Of a DNA stretch of 64,000 bases, positions 42,858 to 53,430 are shown one piece after another (within the stretch, counting starts at the first letter, position 1; each line of letters starts with the position of its first letter). A program made the position numbers and the translations under genes. The DNA is from Serratia nevei (lineage in GTDB: Bacteria > Pseudomonadota > Gammaproteobacteria > Enterobacterales > Enterobacteriaceae). Below the pieces are notes generated by a model. The model saw only the letters and a program-made list of their open reading frames with translations, made no database searches and was not told the origin of the DNA. The DNA lies in the NCBI RefSeq assembly GCF_024160145.1, contig NZ_JAMYWQ010000013.1, positions 53,128-117,127 of the forward strand, read 5' to 3'.

Positions 42858-44021
42858 CTATGCCTGTGGGCCTTCCCTTTGCGCCAGTTGCCACACCGCC
42901 GCCACGTTGCGCGCCGTCACCTGCAGATTGCGATCGGCGTCCGCCAGCGCTTCTTCCAGCGTCACGATGCGGTCGAGCACCGAAAACGCCGCGTCGATGC
43001 CGTGTTGATGCACCACCTGGTAATCCGGCGTCAGGCTGCCGGCGATGGCAATCACCGGCACGCCGTGGCGCTTGGCCACCCGCGCCACGCCGATCGGCGT
43101 TTTGCCGTGGATCGACTGGCTGTCCAGCCGCCCTTCGCCGGTGATCACCAGATCGGCATCGCGCACCGCCTCCTCCAGGCGCAAGGTTTCGGTAACGATC
43201 TCGATGCCCGGCCGCAAGCGCGCGCTGAGCATGCCGAGCAGCGCCGCCCCCATGCCGCCCGCCGCACCCGCCCCCGGCTGGGTGAGCACCGCGCGGCCGG
43301 TTTCCCGTTCCAGCAGCTCACCATAGTGATGCAGCGCCGCATCGAGCTGCGCCACCATCTCCGGCGTCGCCCCCTTCTGCGGCCCGAACACCGCCGAGGC
43401 GCCCTTTTCGCCGCACAGCGGGTTATCGACGTCGCAGGCGGCGGTTACACTCACCCGTTGCCAACGCGCATCCAGCCCGGTGAGATCGAGCTGCGCCAGC
43501 TGCGCCAGGGCCGCCCCGCCCACCGGCAGCGGCCGGCGATCCTTATCCAGCAGCTTCACGCCCAGCGCCTGCATCATCCCGGCGCCGCCGTCGTTGGTGG
43601 CGCTACCGCCGATGCCGAGAATGATCGCCTTCACGCCACGCTCCAGCGCCGCCAGCATCAGTTCACCGGTGCCATAACTGGTGGTGATACGCGGATCGCG
43701 CCGGCCGGGCGGCGCCAGATGCAGCCCTGAGGCGGCGGCCATTTCAATCACCGCGGTTTCGCCGTCGCCCAGCAGGCCATAGAACCCCTGCACCGGCTCC
43801 CCCAACGGCCCGGTGACCGTCACCTGGACGATTTCGCCGCCGGTGGCCGCTACCATCGACTCCACCGTGCCTTCGCCGCCGTCCGCCATCGGCAGCTTCA
43901 CGTAGTGCGCCTGCGGATAAATTTGGCGGAATCCCCGCTCGATGGCGTCGGCAACGCCGAGCGCGCTCAGGCTCTCTTTGAAAGAATCCGGGGCAATAAC
44001 CACTTTTTTCAGCGTTTTCAT
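42858..44021 (-). CDS. glycerate kinase, GlxK/GarK family
   Basis: A 387-residue class of glycerate 2-kinase (E. coli GlxK and GarK have about 381). It phosphorylates D-glycerate to 2-phosphoglycerate, feeding glycolysis. Landmarks are IAPDSFKESLSA at the start, LPMADGGEGTVESMVAAT, ILGIGGSATNDGGAGMMQALG, ACDVDNPLCG, and the late VITGEGRLDSQSIHGK. A GTG at 44024 could add one residue; ATG 44021 has AAGGA six bases upstream. It starts nine bases after the GntP-type permease gene, so the two are one operon. Which of the E. coli paralogues it corresponds to cannot be decided here. Confidence 0.92.
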   Translation of the reverse strand: MKTLKKVVIAPDSFKESLSALGVADAIERGFRQIYPQAHYVKLPMADGGEGTVESMVAATGGEIVQVTVTGPLGEPVQGFYGLLGDGETAVIEMAAASGLHLAPPGRRDPRITTSYGTGELMLAALERGVKAIILGIGGSATNDGGAGMMQALGVKLLDKDRRPLPVGGAALAQLAQLDLTGLDARWQRVSVTAACDVDNPLCGEKGASAVFGPQKGATPEMVAQLDAALHHYGELLERETGRAVLTQPGAGAAGGMGAALLGMLSARLRPGIEIVTETLRLEEAVRDADLVITGEGRLDSQSIHGKTPIGVARVAKRHGVPVIAIAGSLTPDYQVVHQHGIDAAFSVLDRIVTLEEALADADRNLQVTARNVAAVWQLAQREGPQA

Positions 44022-44030
44022 CACTGTTCC

Positions 44031-45296
44031 TTATCCCGCCAGGTTAAATACGCCAAACATCAGCGCCGAGATTGCCGCGATGGTGAATCCCACCAGCGTT
44101 TCATACGGCAACAGCTTCAGCCGCTCGTGCACCGCCATAGTGACGCTGCCGCCGGTGGCGTGGAAGAAGCTGCCGTGCGGCAGGTGATCCAGCACCGTGG
44201 CGCCCGCATGGATCATCGCCGCGCCGGCCAGCCCGCTCACGCCCAGCTCGAGCAGCGTGGAACTGAACACCCCGGACGCCACGGCGGTGCCGGCGGTGGT
44301 CGATGCGGTCGCCATCGACATCAGTGCGCCGGACAGCGGCGCCAGCAGCCAGGCCGGCAGCCCGGTGTGCGTTAAGCCGTTAATCAAGACATCCTTCAGC
44401 GCCGAGTTGGCGATAATGCCCGCCAGCGTGCCGGTGCCGAGCAGCATGATCGCCACCGGCGCCATGCGCGACAGCCCGGAGACCATAAACTGATTGCACT
44501 GGCGGATGCGCCCCATCAGCAGCGCGCCCGCCAAGCCACCGGCCGGCAGCGCGATCAGCGGATCGACGGCGATACCGGCGATCGGCCGCAGCGACAGCAG
44601 CAGGATCGCCACCAGCGGCGCGCTGATCGCCGCAGCGAAGCCCGGCCGCTCCCCTTCGGCATGCTGCGTCAGCTCTTCGGCCATCACTTTGCTGCCTTTA
44701 TCGCTCAGGCGACGCGCCAGCAGATAGGCCACCACCAGGCCGCACAGTCCCGGCACGATGCCGGCCATCATCACCGAAGTGAGCGGCACGTGGAAGTTGT
44801 CCGCCGCCGCGATGGTGTTCGGGTTGGGCGACATCACGTTGCCGGCCTTGCCGCCGCCGATCATCGCCAGCAGGATCGCCGCGCGCGAAATGCCGGCCTT
44901 CTGGGCGATCGACAGCGCGATCGGTGCGACGGTGATCACCGCCACGTCGATAAATACCCCCACCGCCGTCAGGATCAGTGTAGCCACCGCCAGCGCCAGC
45001 AGCGCGCGGGTTTCGCCCACCTTGCGCACGATGGTTTCGGCGATGGTGTGTGCCGCGCCGGATTCGATCAGCACCCCGGCCAGCACCCCCGCCGCCAGAA
45101 TGCGCATCACGGCGTTGGTGATGCCCTGCGCCCCGCCGATCATCAGCGTTACGGTCTGCACCAGGTCGGCGCCGCCGCACAGCCCACCCGCCAGCGCGCC
45201 GGCGATCATGCCGTAAGCCGGTGGCACCTTGCGTAGAATCAGGACGATGGCGACGGCTAACGCCACCAGCGCCCCCAGAGTGGATACGGTTGTCAT
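44031..45296 (-). CDS. GntP-family permease (probable glycerate or sugar-acid transporter)
   Basis: A 421-residue inner-membrane permease of the gluconate:H+ symporter (GntP) family with about twelve or more hydrophobic segments. Family blocks include PPAYGMIAGALAGGLCGG and IGGGKAGNVMSPNPNTIAAADNF, the latter close to the conserved SPNPNT motif of GntP proteins. Position directly before glycerate kinase points to glycerate or a related acid as substrate (inference). Upstream in-frame starts reach 45371, but ATG 45296 follows GGAG and begins in the family manner (MTTVSTLGALVALAVAI). Confidence 0.88.
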   Translation of the reverse strand: MTTVSTLGALVALAVAIVLILRKVPPAYGMIAGALAGGLCGGADLVQTVTLMIGGAQGITNAVMRILAAGVLAGVLIESGAAHTIAETIVRKVGETRALLALAVATLILTAVGVFIDVAVITVAPIALSIAQKAGISRAAILLAMIGGGKAGNVMSPNPNTIAAADNFHVPLTSVMMAGIVPGLCGLVVAYLLARRLSDKGSKVMAEELTQHAEGERPGFAAAISAPLVAILLLSLRPIAGIAVDPLIALPAGGLAGALLMGRIRQCNQFMVSGLSRMAPVAIMLLGTGTLAGIIANSALKDVLINGLTHTGLPAWLLAPLSGALMSMATASTTAGTAVASGVFSSTLLELGVSGLAGAAMIHAGATVLDHLPHGSFFHATGGSVTMAVHERLKLLPYETLVGFTIAAISALMFGVFNLAG

Positions 45297-45415
45297 TGTT
45301 GTTTTCTCCGTGGTTGATGTGCTGGCCAACATATCCCGCGCGCCCGGCGTTGGCCTGAGGGGAAACCACAAAAAATCGCCGGGGGAACGGCGTGGAATTT
45401 GTGGGTTGGCACAAC

Positions 45416-46549
45416 TCAGTCGTGCATCAGCATGCCGATATACAACCGCAGAGCGTCGGTTAATTGATTGATTTTCATGCCGGTTATCGCTTCGATGCGC
45501 TGCAGGCGATAGCGCAAGGTATTGACGTGGATATGCAGCTGCGCGGCGGTCTGCGTCTGATCACAATTCTGCGAAAAATAGTGGCGCAGCGTGCCGCGCA
45601 ACACGCCCTTTTCGTCCTGTTCGCCCAGCGTCCGCCAGGGGCGCCCCAGCTCCTGCGCGCGCCAGTCCTCCCCCAGATCGCACAGCAGCGACGGCAGCGG
45701 GTAGTCGTGGTAGAACAGCGTGGCATGACGCAGTTTCAGGCGCTGCGCCATCGCCTGGGTGGCGCGCGCCGTCAGGCTGGAACGGTAGGCGCTTTGCGGA
45801 TCGTCATAAAAACCGCCGACGATCAAGCGCACCCGAAAGCGGTGTTTGAGTTGGTTTTGCAAACGCTGCGCCTGCTGGCGTTCCAGCTTCAGGCTCCATT
45901 CGCCCTGCGCCATACAGGCCGGGCGCAGCAGGGTCATTTCATTGAAGCCGGTAATGGCGATCAACGCATCGCGCTGGGTGGCCTCCAGCTCCGCCAGCAG
46001 CTCGCGCAGCAGGTGCGGCTGCGCCTCTTGCAGCTCGACGATCCACACGATGCGCGCCTGGCGCAGATCCAATCCCAGATAGGCCGCCATCGCCGCCAGC
46101 GACGCGGTGTTCGGCTGCGGCTGCAGCAGCTGGTTCGCCAGCTCTTCCCGGTAGCGTTTTTCCCACTGGTGCTGATCCAGCAGCGCCGCCTGCTCCACCA
46201 TCATCTCCGCCGCCATCTTCACCAGCTCGGCGTAGGCGCGCACCTCGGCCGGTTCGCCGGAGATGCCGATCACCCCCACCCGCTGGTTGCGAAAGCTGAA
46301 CGGCAGATTGATGCCGGGCCGCACGCCCTTCAGGTGCTCGGCCGTGGCGCGATCGATTTCCACCACCCGATTCTCCGCCAGCGCCAGCACCGCGCCTTCA
46401 TGGCGCTGGAACAGGCGCTGCGGGTTGCCGGAGGCGATGATCACGCCGTTGCTGTCCATCACGTTGACGGAATGGCTGATGATGCCCATCGCCCGCTGGA
46501 CGATCTGGCGCGCGGTGGCTTCCGCCAGAAGATGGGTTTGTCTGAGCAT
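45416..46549 (-). CDS. CdaR-type sugar-diacid-responsive activator
   Basis: A 377-residue regulator (E. coli CdaR has 385). The N-terminal sugar-diacid-recognition domain (about 1-135) starts LAEATARQIVQRAMGIISHSVNVMDSNGVI and contains GVRPGINLPFSFRNQRVGVIGISGEP. A linker domain follows, then the C-terminal PucR-type helix-turn-helix (NCDQTQTAAQLHIHVNTLRYRLQRIEAITG). CdaR activates glucarate, galactarate and glycerate uptake genes in E. coli. This copy sits just upstream of the permease and kinase genes on the same strand with a 119-bp gap, so it likely activates that pair. Confidence 0.87.
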   Translation of the reverse strand: MLRQTHLLAEATARQIVQRAMGIISHSVNVMDSNGVIIASGNPQRLFQRHEGAVLALAENRVVEIDRATAEHLKGVRPGINLPFSFRNQRVGVIGISGEPAEVRAYAELVKMAAEMMVEQAALLDQHQWEKRYREELANQLLQPQPNTASLAAMAAYLGLDLRQARIVWIVELQEAQPHLLRELLAELEATQRDALIAITGFNEMTLLRPACMAQGEWSLKLERQQAQRLQNQLKHRFRVRLIVGGFYDDPQSAYRSSLTARATQAMAQRLKLRHATLFYHDYPLPSLLCDLGEDWRAQELGRPWRTLGEQDEKGVLRGTLRHYFSQNCDQTQTAAQLHIHVNTLRYRLQRIEAITGMKINQLTDALRLYIGMLMHD

Positions 46550-46664
46550 GCCCGGCTCCCTGCTGAGGATGAAAACGCAGGCTTGTTATACGCCATTTGG
46601 CACGGACGATTAATGGGCACGGCCGCAACAAGCCGCCGCGATCACAATTTGGCGGGAAAACGGC

Positions 46665-46695
46665 AAAAAAAAACGCCGGGCCACAGGCCCGGCGT
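46665..46695 (-). terminator. adk terminator
   Basis: On the minus strand ACGCCGGGCC-TGT-GGCCCGGCGT (46695-46673) is followed by a run of nine T (46673-46665), 20 bases after the adk stop. A strong intrinsic terminator. Confidence 0.92.
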
Positions 46696-46715
46696 CATGC
46701 ACAATCCGCTTGCGA

Positions 46716-47387
<672 letters not shown>

Positions 47388-47510
47388 TTATAAAATTGCG
47401 AAAACGCTCAACGATACCATTTCAGGGGGGGCAGGCTCAAGGCGCGCGAAGGAAATCGATTGCGGAATGTGCAAAAAAACGGATGAACAAAAGGCGAGAA
47501 AAAGCGGGGA

Positions 47511-47552
47511 AAAACCGGCAATGCGCCCCTAACGGTGCCGTTAAGGGCGCAT
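47511..47552 (-). terminator. htpG terminator
   Basis: On the minus strand an inverted repeat ATGCGCCC/TAACGG...CCGTTA/GGGCGCAT covers 47552-47521, and TGCCGGTTTTT follows. It starts ten bases after the htpG stop. The stem has one mismatch and the T-run is five long. Confidence 0.75.
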
Positions 47553-47562
47553 ACATTCAACT

Positions 47563-49434
47563 TCAGGCGGACAGCAACTTATTCATGCGACGGATGAACA
47601 GGTTCGGATCCTCCAGCGTGCCGCGTTCAGCCAGCAGCGCCTGATCCAATAACAGGTCGATCCACTCGGCGAAATGTTCGTTATCGCCCACGTCGGATGC
47701 GCGTTTGACCAGCGCATGTTCCGGATTAAGTTCGAAAATGTACTTCACTTCCGGCGCCTGCTGGCCGGCGGCGGCGAACAGCTTGGCCATCTGGGTGCTC
47801 ATTTCGTCGGCGTCGGTTACCACGATCGCCGGCGTATCGGTCAGGCGGTGCGTCAGGCGCACATCCTTCACGCGCTCGCCCAGCAGGGTTTTCACGCGTT
47901 CGATGAACGGTTCCAGCTGTTTCTCGGCGGCCTTCTGCTCTTCGGTTTCATCCGCCAGTTTATCCAGCGCTTCATCCGCTTTGCTGACCGACTGGAACGG
48001 CTTGCCGTCGAACTCGGTCAGGTAGCTCATCATCCACTCGTCGATGCGATCGGACAGCAACAGCACTTCGATGCCTTTCTTGCGGAACAGCTCCAGGTGC
48101 GGGCTGCTCTTGGCGGCGGCGTAGCTGTCGGCGGTGATGTAGTAAATCTTCTCCTGCCCTTCCGCCATGCGGCCGACGTACTCTTCCAGCGACACGGTCT
48201 GCGCCGAACTGTCGCCGTGGGTGGAGGCAAAGCGCAGCAGTTTGGCGATCGCTTCCTGGTTGCCGTTGTCTTCCGCCGGGCCCTCTTTCAGCACCAGACC
48301 GAACTGCTGCCAGAATTTCTGGTAGCCTTCGGCGTCGTCTTTGGCCAGCTTATCCAGCATCTGCAGCACGCGCTTGGTCAGCGCGCCGCGCAGGTTTTGC
48401 GTCACGCGGCTGTCTTGCAGGATCTCGCGCGACACGTTCAGCGGCAGATCGTTGGAATCGATCAGGCCGCGCACGAAACGCAGGTAGTTCGGCATGAACT
48501 GCTCGGCATCGTCCATGATGAACACGCGCTGCACGTACAGCTTCAGGCCGTGCTTGTGATCGCGGTTCCACATGTCCCATGGCGCCTGCGCCGGGATATA
48601 CAGCAGGCTGGTGTACTCCTGCTTGCCTTCCACCCGGTTGTGGCTCCAGCTCAGCGGATCGGTGAAGTCGTGGGCGATGTGCTTGTAGAACTCTTTGTAC
48701 TCTTCGTCGGTCACGTCAGCCTTGCTGCGGGTCCACAGGGCCTGCGCCTTGTTGATCTTCTCCCAGGTGACGGTGTCGTCTTCTTCGTTTTTGCTTTCGA
48801 TCTCCACCGGCAAGGCGATGTGATCGGAATATTTGCCGATCACCGAGCGCAGGCGCCAGGCGTCGAGGTACTCATCTTCGCCTTCGCGCAGATGCAGGGT
48901 GATTTCGGTGCCGCGGGTCTCTTTGGTGATGTCGGCGATGGTGTAGTCGCCTTCGCCGGCGGACTCCCAGAACACGCCTTCGTCATCGGCGGCGCCGGCG
49001 GCGCGGGTACGCACGGTCACTTTGTCCGCCACGATGAACGCCGAGTAGAAACCGACGCCGAACTGACCGATCAGCTGGCTGTCTTTCGCCTGGTCGGAGC
49101 CGATGGACTCCAGGAACGCTTTGGTGCCGGACTTGGCGATGGTGCCAAGGTTTTCGATCACTTCTTCGCGGCGCATGCCGATGCCGTTGTCGGCAATGGT
49201 CAGGGTGCGCTGCTCTTTATCGAAAGACAAGCGTACGCGCAGCTCGCCGTCGCCGGCGTACAGCTCTGGCGCGGACAGGGCGCGGAAGCGCAGCTTGTCG
49301 GCGGCGTCAGAGGCGTTGGAAATCAGCTCGCGCAGGAAAATTTCTTTGTTGGAGTACAGCGAATGGATCATCAAATGAAGCAGCTGTTTTACTTCAGACT
49401 GGAACCCGCGGGTTTCTTGACCTTTCATACTCAT
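47563..49434 (-). CDS. htpG: HtpG, Hsp90-family chaperone
   Basis: A 623-residue bacterial Hsp90 (E. coli HtpG has 624). The N-terminal GHKL ATPase domain holds [26 protein letters not shown] and [11 protein letters not shown]; the middle domain has the catalytic arginine region [11 protein letters not shown]; the C-terminal dimerisation domain closes the protein. It lacks the eukaryotic MEEVD tail. ATG 49434 has GAGG six bases upstream; ATG 49428, the E. coli start, is two codons in and has worse spacing. A sigma-32 promoter precedes it. Between recR and adk, as in E. coli. Confidence 0.97.
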   Translation of the reverse strand: MSMKGQETRGFQSEVKQLLHLMIHSLYSNKEIFLRELISNASDAADKLRFRALSAPELYAGDGELRVRLSFDKEQRTLTIADNGIGMRREEVIENLGTIAKSGTKAFLESIGSDQAKDSQLIGQFGVGFYSAFIVADKVTVRTRAAGAADDEGVFWESAGEGDYTIADITKETRGTEITLHLREGEDEYLDAWRLRSVIGKYSDHIALPVEIESKNEEDDTVTWEKINKAQALWTRSKADVTDEEYKEFYKHIAHDFTDPLSWSHNRVEGKQEYTSLLYIPAQAPWDMWNRDHKHGLKLYVQRVFIMDDAEQFMPNYLRFVRGLIDSNDLPLNVSREILQDSRVTQNLRGALTKRVLQMLDKLAKDDAEGYQKFWQQFGLVLKEGPAEDNGNQEAIAKLLRFASTHGDSSAQTVSLEEYVGRMAEGQEKIYYITADSYAAAKSSPHLELFRKKGIEVLLLSDRIDEWMMSYLTEFDGKPFQSVSKADEALDKLADETEEQKAAEKQLEPFIERVKTLLGERVKDVRLTHRLTDTPAIVVTDADEMSTQMAKLFAAAGQQAPEVKYIFELNPEHALVKRASDVGDNEHFAEWIDLLLDQALLAERGTLEDPNLFIRRMNKLLSA

Positions 49435-49481
49435 TGATTACCTCAAAAGACAATGGCTACCAAAATCGGACAATAAGGATC

Positions 49482-49510
49482 AGATGAGGGTCAGGGTCTT
49501 GTTTTTCAAG
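49482..49510 (-). promoter_or_regulatory. sigma-32 heat-shock promoter of htpG
   Basis: On the minus strand -35 CTTGAAA (49510-49504), a 13-bp spacer and -10 CCCTCATCT (49490-49482), close to the sigma-32 consensus CTTGAAA/CCCCATNT. It lies 47 bases before the htpG start; E. coli htpG is a sigma-32 gene. Confidence 0.8.
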
Positions 49511-49532
49511 CGGACGGCGGGAGATTTTTGGC

Positions 49533-49563
49533 AAAAAAAAAGACGGGGCCGAATGGCCCCGTC
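49533..49563 (-). terminator. recR terminator
   Basis: On the minus strand GACGGGGCC-ATTC-GGCCCCGTC (49563-49542) is followed by nine T (49541-49533), directly after the recR stop. It separates the dnaX-ybaB-recR unit from the htpG promoter. Confidence 0.93.
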
Positions 49564-49573
49564 CGGGAAAACA

Positions 49574-50178
49574 TCAGAACTTGATGGCGTGACGCCCGGC
49601 CAGCGAATGCGACAGCGTGGTGCCGTCGACCATTTCCAGCTCGCCGCCCACCGGCACGCCGTGGGCGATACGGCTGGCGAGCACGCCATACTGGCCGCAC
49701 ATCTCGGCGATATAGTTGGCGGTCGCTTCCCCTTCCACCGTCGGGTTGGTGGCGAGGATCACTTCGGTGATGCTTTCCTTTTCCAGCCGTTGCTCCAGGC
49801 GATCCAGACCGATATCGCCCGGCCCGATGCCGTCCAGCGGCGACAGATGGCCCATCAGCACAAAGTAGCGCCCGGCGAACTGGCCGGTCTGCTCGATGGC
49901 GTGGATATCCGCCGGGCTTTCCACCACGCAAATCTGGCCATTTTGCTGACGACGCGGATTGGCGCAGATGGTGCAAACGTCCTGCTCAGTGAAGGTGCGG
50001 CAATCGGCGCAGTGGCCGATCTCCGACATCGCGCGCGTCAACGCCTGCGCCAGGCGCATGCCGCCGCTGCGATCGCGCTGCAGCAGCTGAAACGCCATGC
50101 GCTGCGCCGACTTCGGGCCAACGCCCGGCAGGCAGCGCAGTGCCTCCATCAGGGATTCAAGGAGCGGGCTGGTTTGCA

Positions 50179-50179
<1 letters not shown>
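49574..50179 (-). CDS. recR: RecR, recombination mediator
   Basis: A 201-residue DNA-binding protein, the same length as in E. coli. With RecF and RecO it loads RecA at single-strand gaps. It has the N-terminal helix-hairpin-helix ([17 protein letters not shown]), a four-cysteine zinc finger (HCADC...VCTIC) and the Toprim domain ([30 protein letters not shown]). Its ATG overlaps the ybaB stop (TGATG), so the two are translationally coupled, as in E. coli. Confidence 0.97.
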
Positions 50180-50523
<344 letters not shown>

Positions 50524-50549
50524 CTAGGGCCGCGCACCTCGCGCGGCGT

Positions 50550-52508
50550 TTAAAGGGGGCGGATACTCTCTTCATCCAGATCCGCGTCGAAGAACCGGCA
50601 CAGCGTCTGAATATGGGTATCCGCAACGATGGACTGGCGCGCCTGCGCCAGCTTTTCTTCATAGATGGCTTGTCGCCACTCCAGCGGGGTGCGCTCCGCC
50701 GGATTATCGTCCTCTATCACGGTCAGCTCGATCGGGCTGCCGTACAGCTCCCCGAGCGCTTCGGCCAACGTCTTCTGCGCCGAAGGCGAATTCAGATGAC
50801 GCTGCGAAGACCGCAGATGGAGGCAAATCTTGCCCGCTTCCGGCTGCTGCTTGAAGGCGTTCAACGCCAACTGCTGTACCAGTTTCGGGATCTTCAGCCT
50901 GTCGATTTCCGCCGCCCAGGCGTCGCGCTCCAGCGACTCCACCACCAGCTTGGCGGCCAGCTCCGGCGTTTTCTCGTGCTCCAACGCCGTGCGCAGCGCT
51001 TTCGGCGTCGCCAGCGGTTCCGGCGCCGCTTCCGGCTCGGTCTGCGCGCGCCAGCGATAGGCTTCCGGCTTGGCCGGTTTTTCCGGCACCTTCTTCTCTG
51101 CCAGACGCTGCTGGCTACGCTCGGTCACGGAAGCCAAACGCCCCAGCGCCGAGTTTGCCGGCCGCGCTATTCCTGGCGCCGCCGGCTCATTCTTTTTTGG
51201 TGTGGATGCTCCCTGCTGCCGCTGCAGCTGGGACCGCGCTTTCAACAGCTGGGCGGTGGCATCCGGTAATGGGGTCGATGATGGTCGCGCTGACGCGGCC
51301 GGCTGCCCTAGCGGCGGCGGCGCGTCCTGAAACTGCGGCGGCTGTTGCGATGCGGCGGCCTGCGGCTGTGCCATCGGCGCCGGCGCGGTCTGCACCAACG
51401 CCACCGGCTCCGGGATCACCGCTTTCGGGTGAAACGCCAGCGCGCGCAGCAGGGTCATCTCAACCCCCATGCGGCGATCCGGCGCATAGGCCAGCTCTTT
51501 GCGGCCCACCAGCAGCGTCTGGTAGTAAAGTTGCACATCGGCCGGCGGCAAAGTGCGCGCCAGCTCGCGCAGCCGTTGTTCCACGGCGGCGTAGTGGTTG
51601 TCGAGCATCGAAGGCAGCAGCTGCACCATCGCAATGCGGTGCAGCAACGCCAGCGTCTCCACCAACAGGTTTTCCCAGTCCACGCCGCGCGAAGCGGCCT
51701 GTGCAACCTGCGCCATCACCTTTTCGCCGTCGGCGCTGACCAGCGCTTCGAGGATCGCCAGCGGCTGCTCGTCATCCAGCGTGCCGAGCATCTGGCTGAC
51801 GGTGGCGGCGGTCACCTGCCCCTGCCCCATGGCGATCGCCTGATCGGTCAGGCTCAGCGCATCGCGCATGCTGCCGTCGGCGGCGCGCGCCAGCAGCTGC
51901 AGCGCACGGGCGTCGCTGGTGATCTGCTCCGCCGTCAGCACCGTTTCCAGCTGCTGGCGGATCTGATCGACGTCCAGCGCCTTGAGGTGGAACTGCAGAC
52001 AGCGCGAGAGAATGGTCACCGGCAGCTTTTGCGGATCGGTAGTGGCCAGCAGGAATTTGACGTGCGGCGGCGGCTCTTCCAGCGTCTTCAGCAACGCGTT
52101 GAAGCTGTGGCGCGAGAGCATGTGCACTTCGTCGATCAGGTAGACCTTGAAGCGGCCGCGCGCCGGCGCGTACTGGACGTTGTCCAGCAGATCGCGGGTA
52201 TCTTCCACCTTGGTTCGCGAAGCGGCGTCGATCTCGATCAGATCGACGAAGCGCCCCTGCTCGATCTCGCGGCAGTTGTCGCATTGGCCGCACGGCGTGG
52301 CGGTGATGCCGGTTTCACAGTTCAGGCCTTTGGCCAGCAGGCGCGCGATGGTGGTTTTCCCCACGCCGCGGGTGCCCGAGAACAGATAGGCGTGATGGAT
52401 CCGCCCCAGCGAGAGGCCGTTGGCCAGCGCGGTCAGGACATGTTCCTGGCCGACCACGTCTGCGAACGTTTGAGGGCGCCACTTACGGGCGAGAACCTGA
52501 TAGCTCAT
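50550..52508 (-). CDS. dnaX: DnaX, DNA polymerase III tau/gamma subunit
   Basis: A 652-residue clamp-loader protein (E. coli tau has 643). The AAA+ domain holds the P-loop SGTRGVGKTT, a four-cysteine zinc module (CETGITATPCGQCDNC), the DEVH Walker B and the sensor FLLATTDPQKLP. After a Pro/Ala/Gln-rich linker (about 370-445), domains IV-V bind DnaB and the alpha subunit. A -1 frameshift site at codons 438-439 should yield the short gamma subunit (separate entry). First gene of the dnaX-ybaB-recR unit. Confidence 0.98.
   Translation of the reverse strand: MSYQVLARKWRPQTFADVVGQEHVLTALANGLSLGRIHHAYLFSGTRGVGKTTIARLLAKGLNCETGITATPCGQCDNCREIEQGRFVDLIEIDAASRTKVEDTRDLLDNVQYAPARGRFKVYLIDEVHMLSRHSFNALLKTLEEPPPHVKFLLATTDPQKLPVTILSRCLQFHLKALDVDQIRQQLETVLTAEQITSDARALQLLARAADGSMRDALSLTDQAIAMGQGQVTAATVSQMLGTLDDEQPLAILEALVSADGEKVMAQVAQAASRGVDWENLLVETLALLHRIAMVQLLPSMLDNHYAAVEQRLRELARTLPPADVQLYYQTLLVGRKELAYAPDRRMGVEMTLLRALAFHPKAVIPEPVALVQTAPAPMAQPQAAASQQPPQFQDAPPPLGQPAASARPSSTPLPDATAQLLKARSQLQRQQGASTPKKNEPAAPGIARPANSALGRLASVTERSQQRLAEKKVPEKPAKPEAYRWRAQTEPEAAPEPLATPKALRTALEHEKTPELAAKLVVESLERDAWAAEIDRLKIPKLVQQLALNAFKQQPEAGKICLHLRSSQRHLNSPSAQKTLAEALGELYGSPIELTVIEDDNPAERTPLEWRQAIYEEKLAQARQSIVADTHIQTLCRFFDADLDEESIRPL
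51187..51198 (-). promoter_or_regulatory. dnaX programmed -1 frameshift site (gamma subunit)
   Basis: Slippery heptamer A AAA AAG (51198-51192) in the tau frame; slipping by -1 gives AAA AAA GAA TGA, so gamma would end Lys-Lys-Glu at residue 440 (stop 51189-51187). The stimulating Shine-Dalgarno-like AGGGAGC lies nine bases upstream. Both match the E. coli arrangement, where gamma also ends just after the heptamer. Confidence 0.92.
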
Positions 52509-52600
52509 TAATACCGGAGAAGTCGAGGAATCTGGAGGGTCATGCTAACACAGCCCCGCGGCGATCCGCGAGGCCGTTGTGCCCAAGGGGCGATGCCGCC

Positions 52601-53152
52601 TCAATGGCCGGCGAAGTCCACCAGGCAGTAGCAGTCGATGCCCAGCTTGTTCAGACGCGCTTCCCCGCCCAGATCCGGCAGGTTGATGATGAACGCGGCG
52701 TCTGTCACTTCACCGCCCAGGCGGCGGATCAGTTTGGTGGTCGCTTCGATGGTGCCGCCGGTCGCCAGCAGATCGTCCACCACCAGCACTTTGTCACCCG
52801 CGGTGATGGCGTCGGTGTGGATCTCCAGCTTGTCGGTGCCGTACTCCAGCTCATAGCTTTCGCTGAGCGTGGCGCGCGGCAGTTTGCCCGGTTTGCGCAC
52901 CGGCACGAAACCGACGCCCAACGCCAGCGCGACGGGCGCGCCGAACAGGAAACCACGCGCTTCGGTACCCACCACCTTGGTCACGCCCGCTTCGCGATAG
53001 CGCTCAACCAGCAGCTCGATGCTGGCGGCATAGGCCAACGGGTTTTCCAGCAGGCTGGTCACGTCGCGGAACAGGATGCCCGGCTTCGGATAATCCGGGA
53101 TGGTTTTGATACTGTCTTTAATAAACTGAAGCTGCTGCGCAGTAGCGGTCAT
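52601..53152 (-). CDS. apt: Apt, adenine phosphoribosyltransferase
   Basis: A 183-residue enzyme, the same length as in E. coli, that joins adenine to PRPP to give AMP in purine salvage. The PRPP-binding motif is [34 protein letters not shown] and [10 protein letters not shown] are the base-side and loop motifs. The frame stays open upstream to 53350, but ATG 53152 gives the family length and start ([15 protein letters not shown]). An ERIC element sits in its leader, between ybaN and apt. Confidence 0.97.
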   Translation of the reverse strand: MTATAQQLQFIKDSIKTIPDYPKPGILFRDVTSLLENPLAYAASIELLVERYREAGVTKVVGTEARGFLFGAPVALALGVGFVPVRKPGKLPRATLSESYELEYGTDKLEIHTDAITAGDKVLVVDDLLATGGTIEATTKLIRRLGGEVTDAAFIINLPDLGGEARLNKLGIDCYCLVDFAGH

Positions 53153-53290
53153 AATTGTTGCCTGATAAAACTGCCTGAAAACCGGCGCGCCGCTCACCCA
53201 CCGCCCCCGGGTGAAACACACCGGAGAAGAAATGGCAGGCGATCCGCGCACGAAAACGCCCAAATCTATGCAAACTGGCGGACAAATGCA

Positions 53291-53419
53291 ACTCTCCCCT
53301 GCATCTTTCAACCCGCAGCGTTGTTGACTGCACGCATTCCCCCCGGTCACTTACCTAAGTAAGCTCCCGGGGATGCCTGCGTTTGTCGCCTGGCTGCGGC
53401 TTGAAAGCTATTGGGGAGT
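53291..53419 (-). repeat. ERIC element 3 (about 129 bp, diverged ends)
   Basis: Reverse-orientation ERIC element with the core AAGCTCCCGGGG and the GTTGTTGACTGCA block, but with ends ACTCTCCCC/GGGGAGT in place of TATACCC. It occupies the ybaN-apt gap on the transcribed side and would form a long hairpin in any ybaN-apt message. The rest of the gap (53153-53290) shows nothing clear. Confidence 0.88.
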
Positions 53420-53430
53420 TTAAGGTACAA

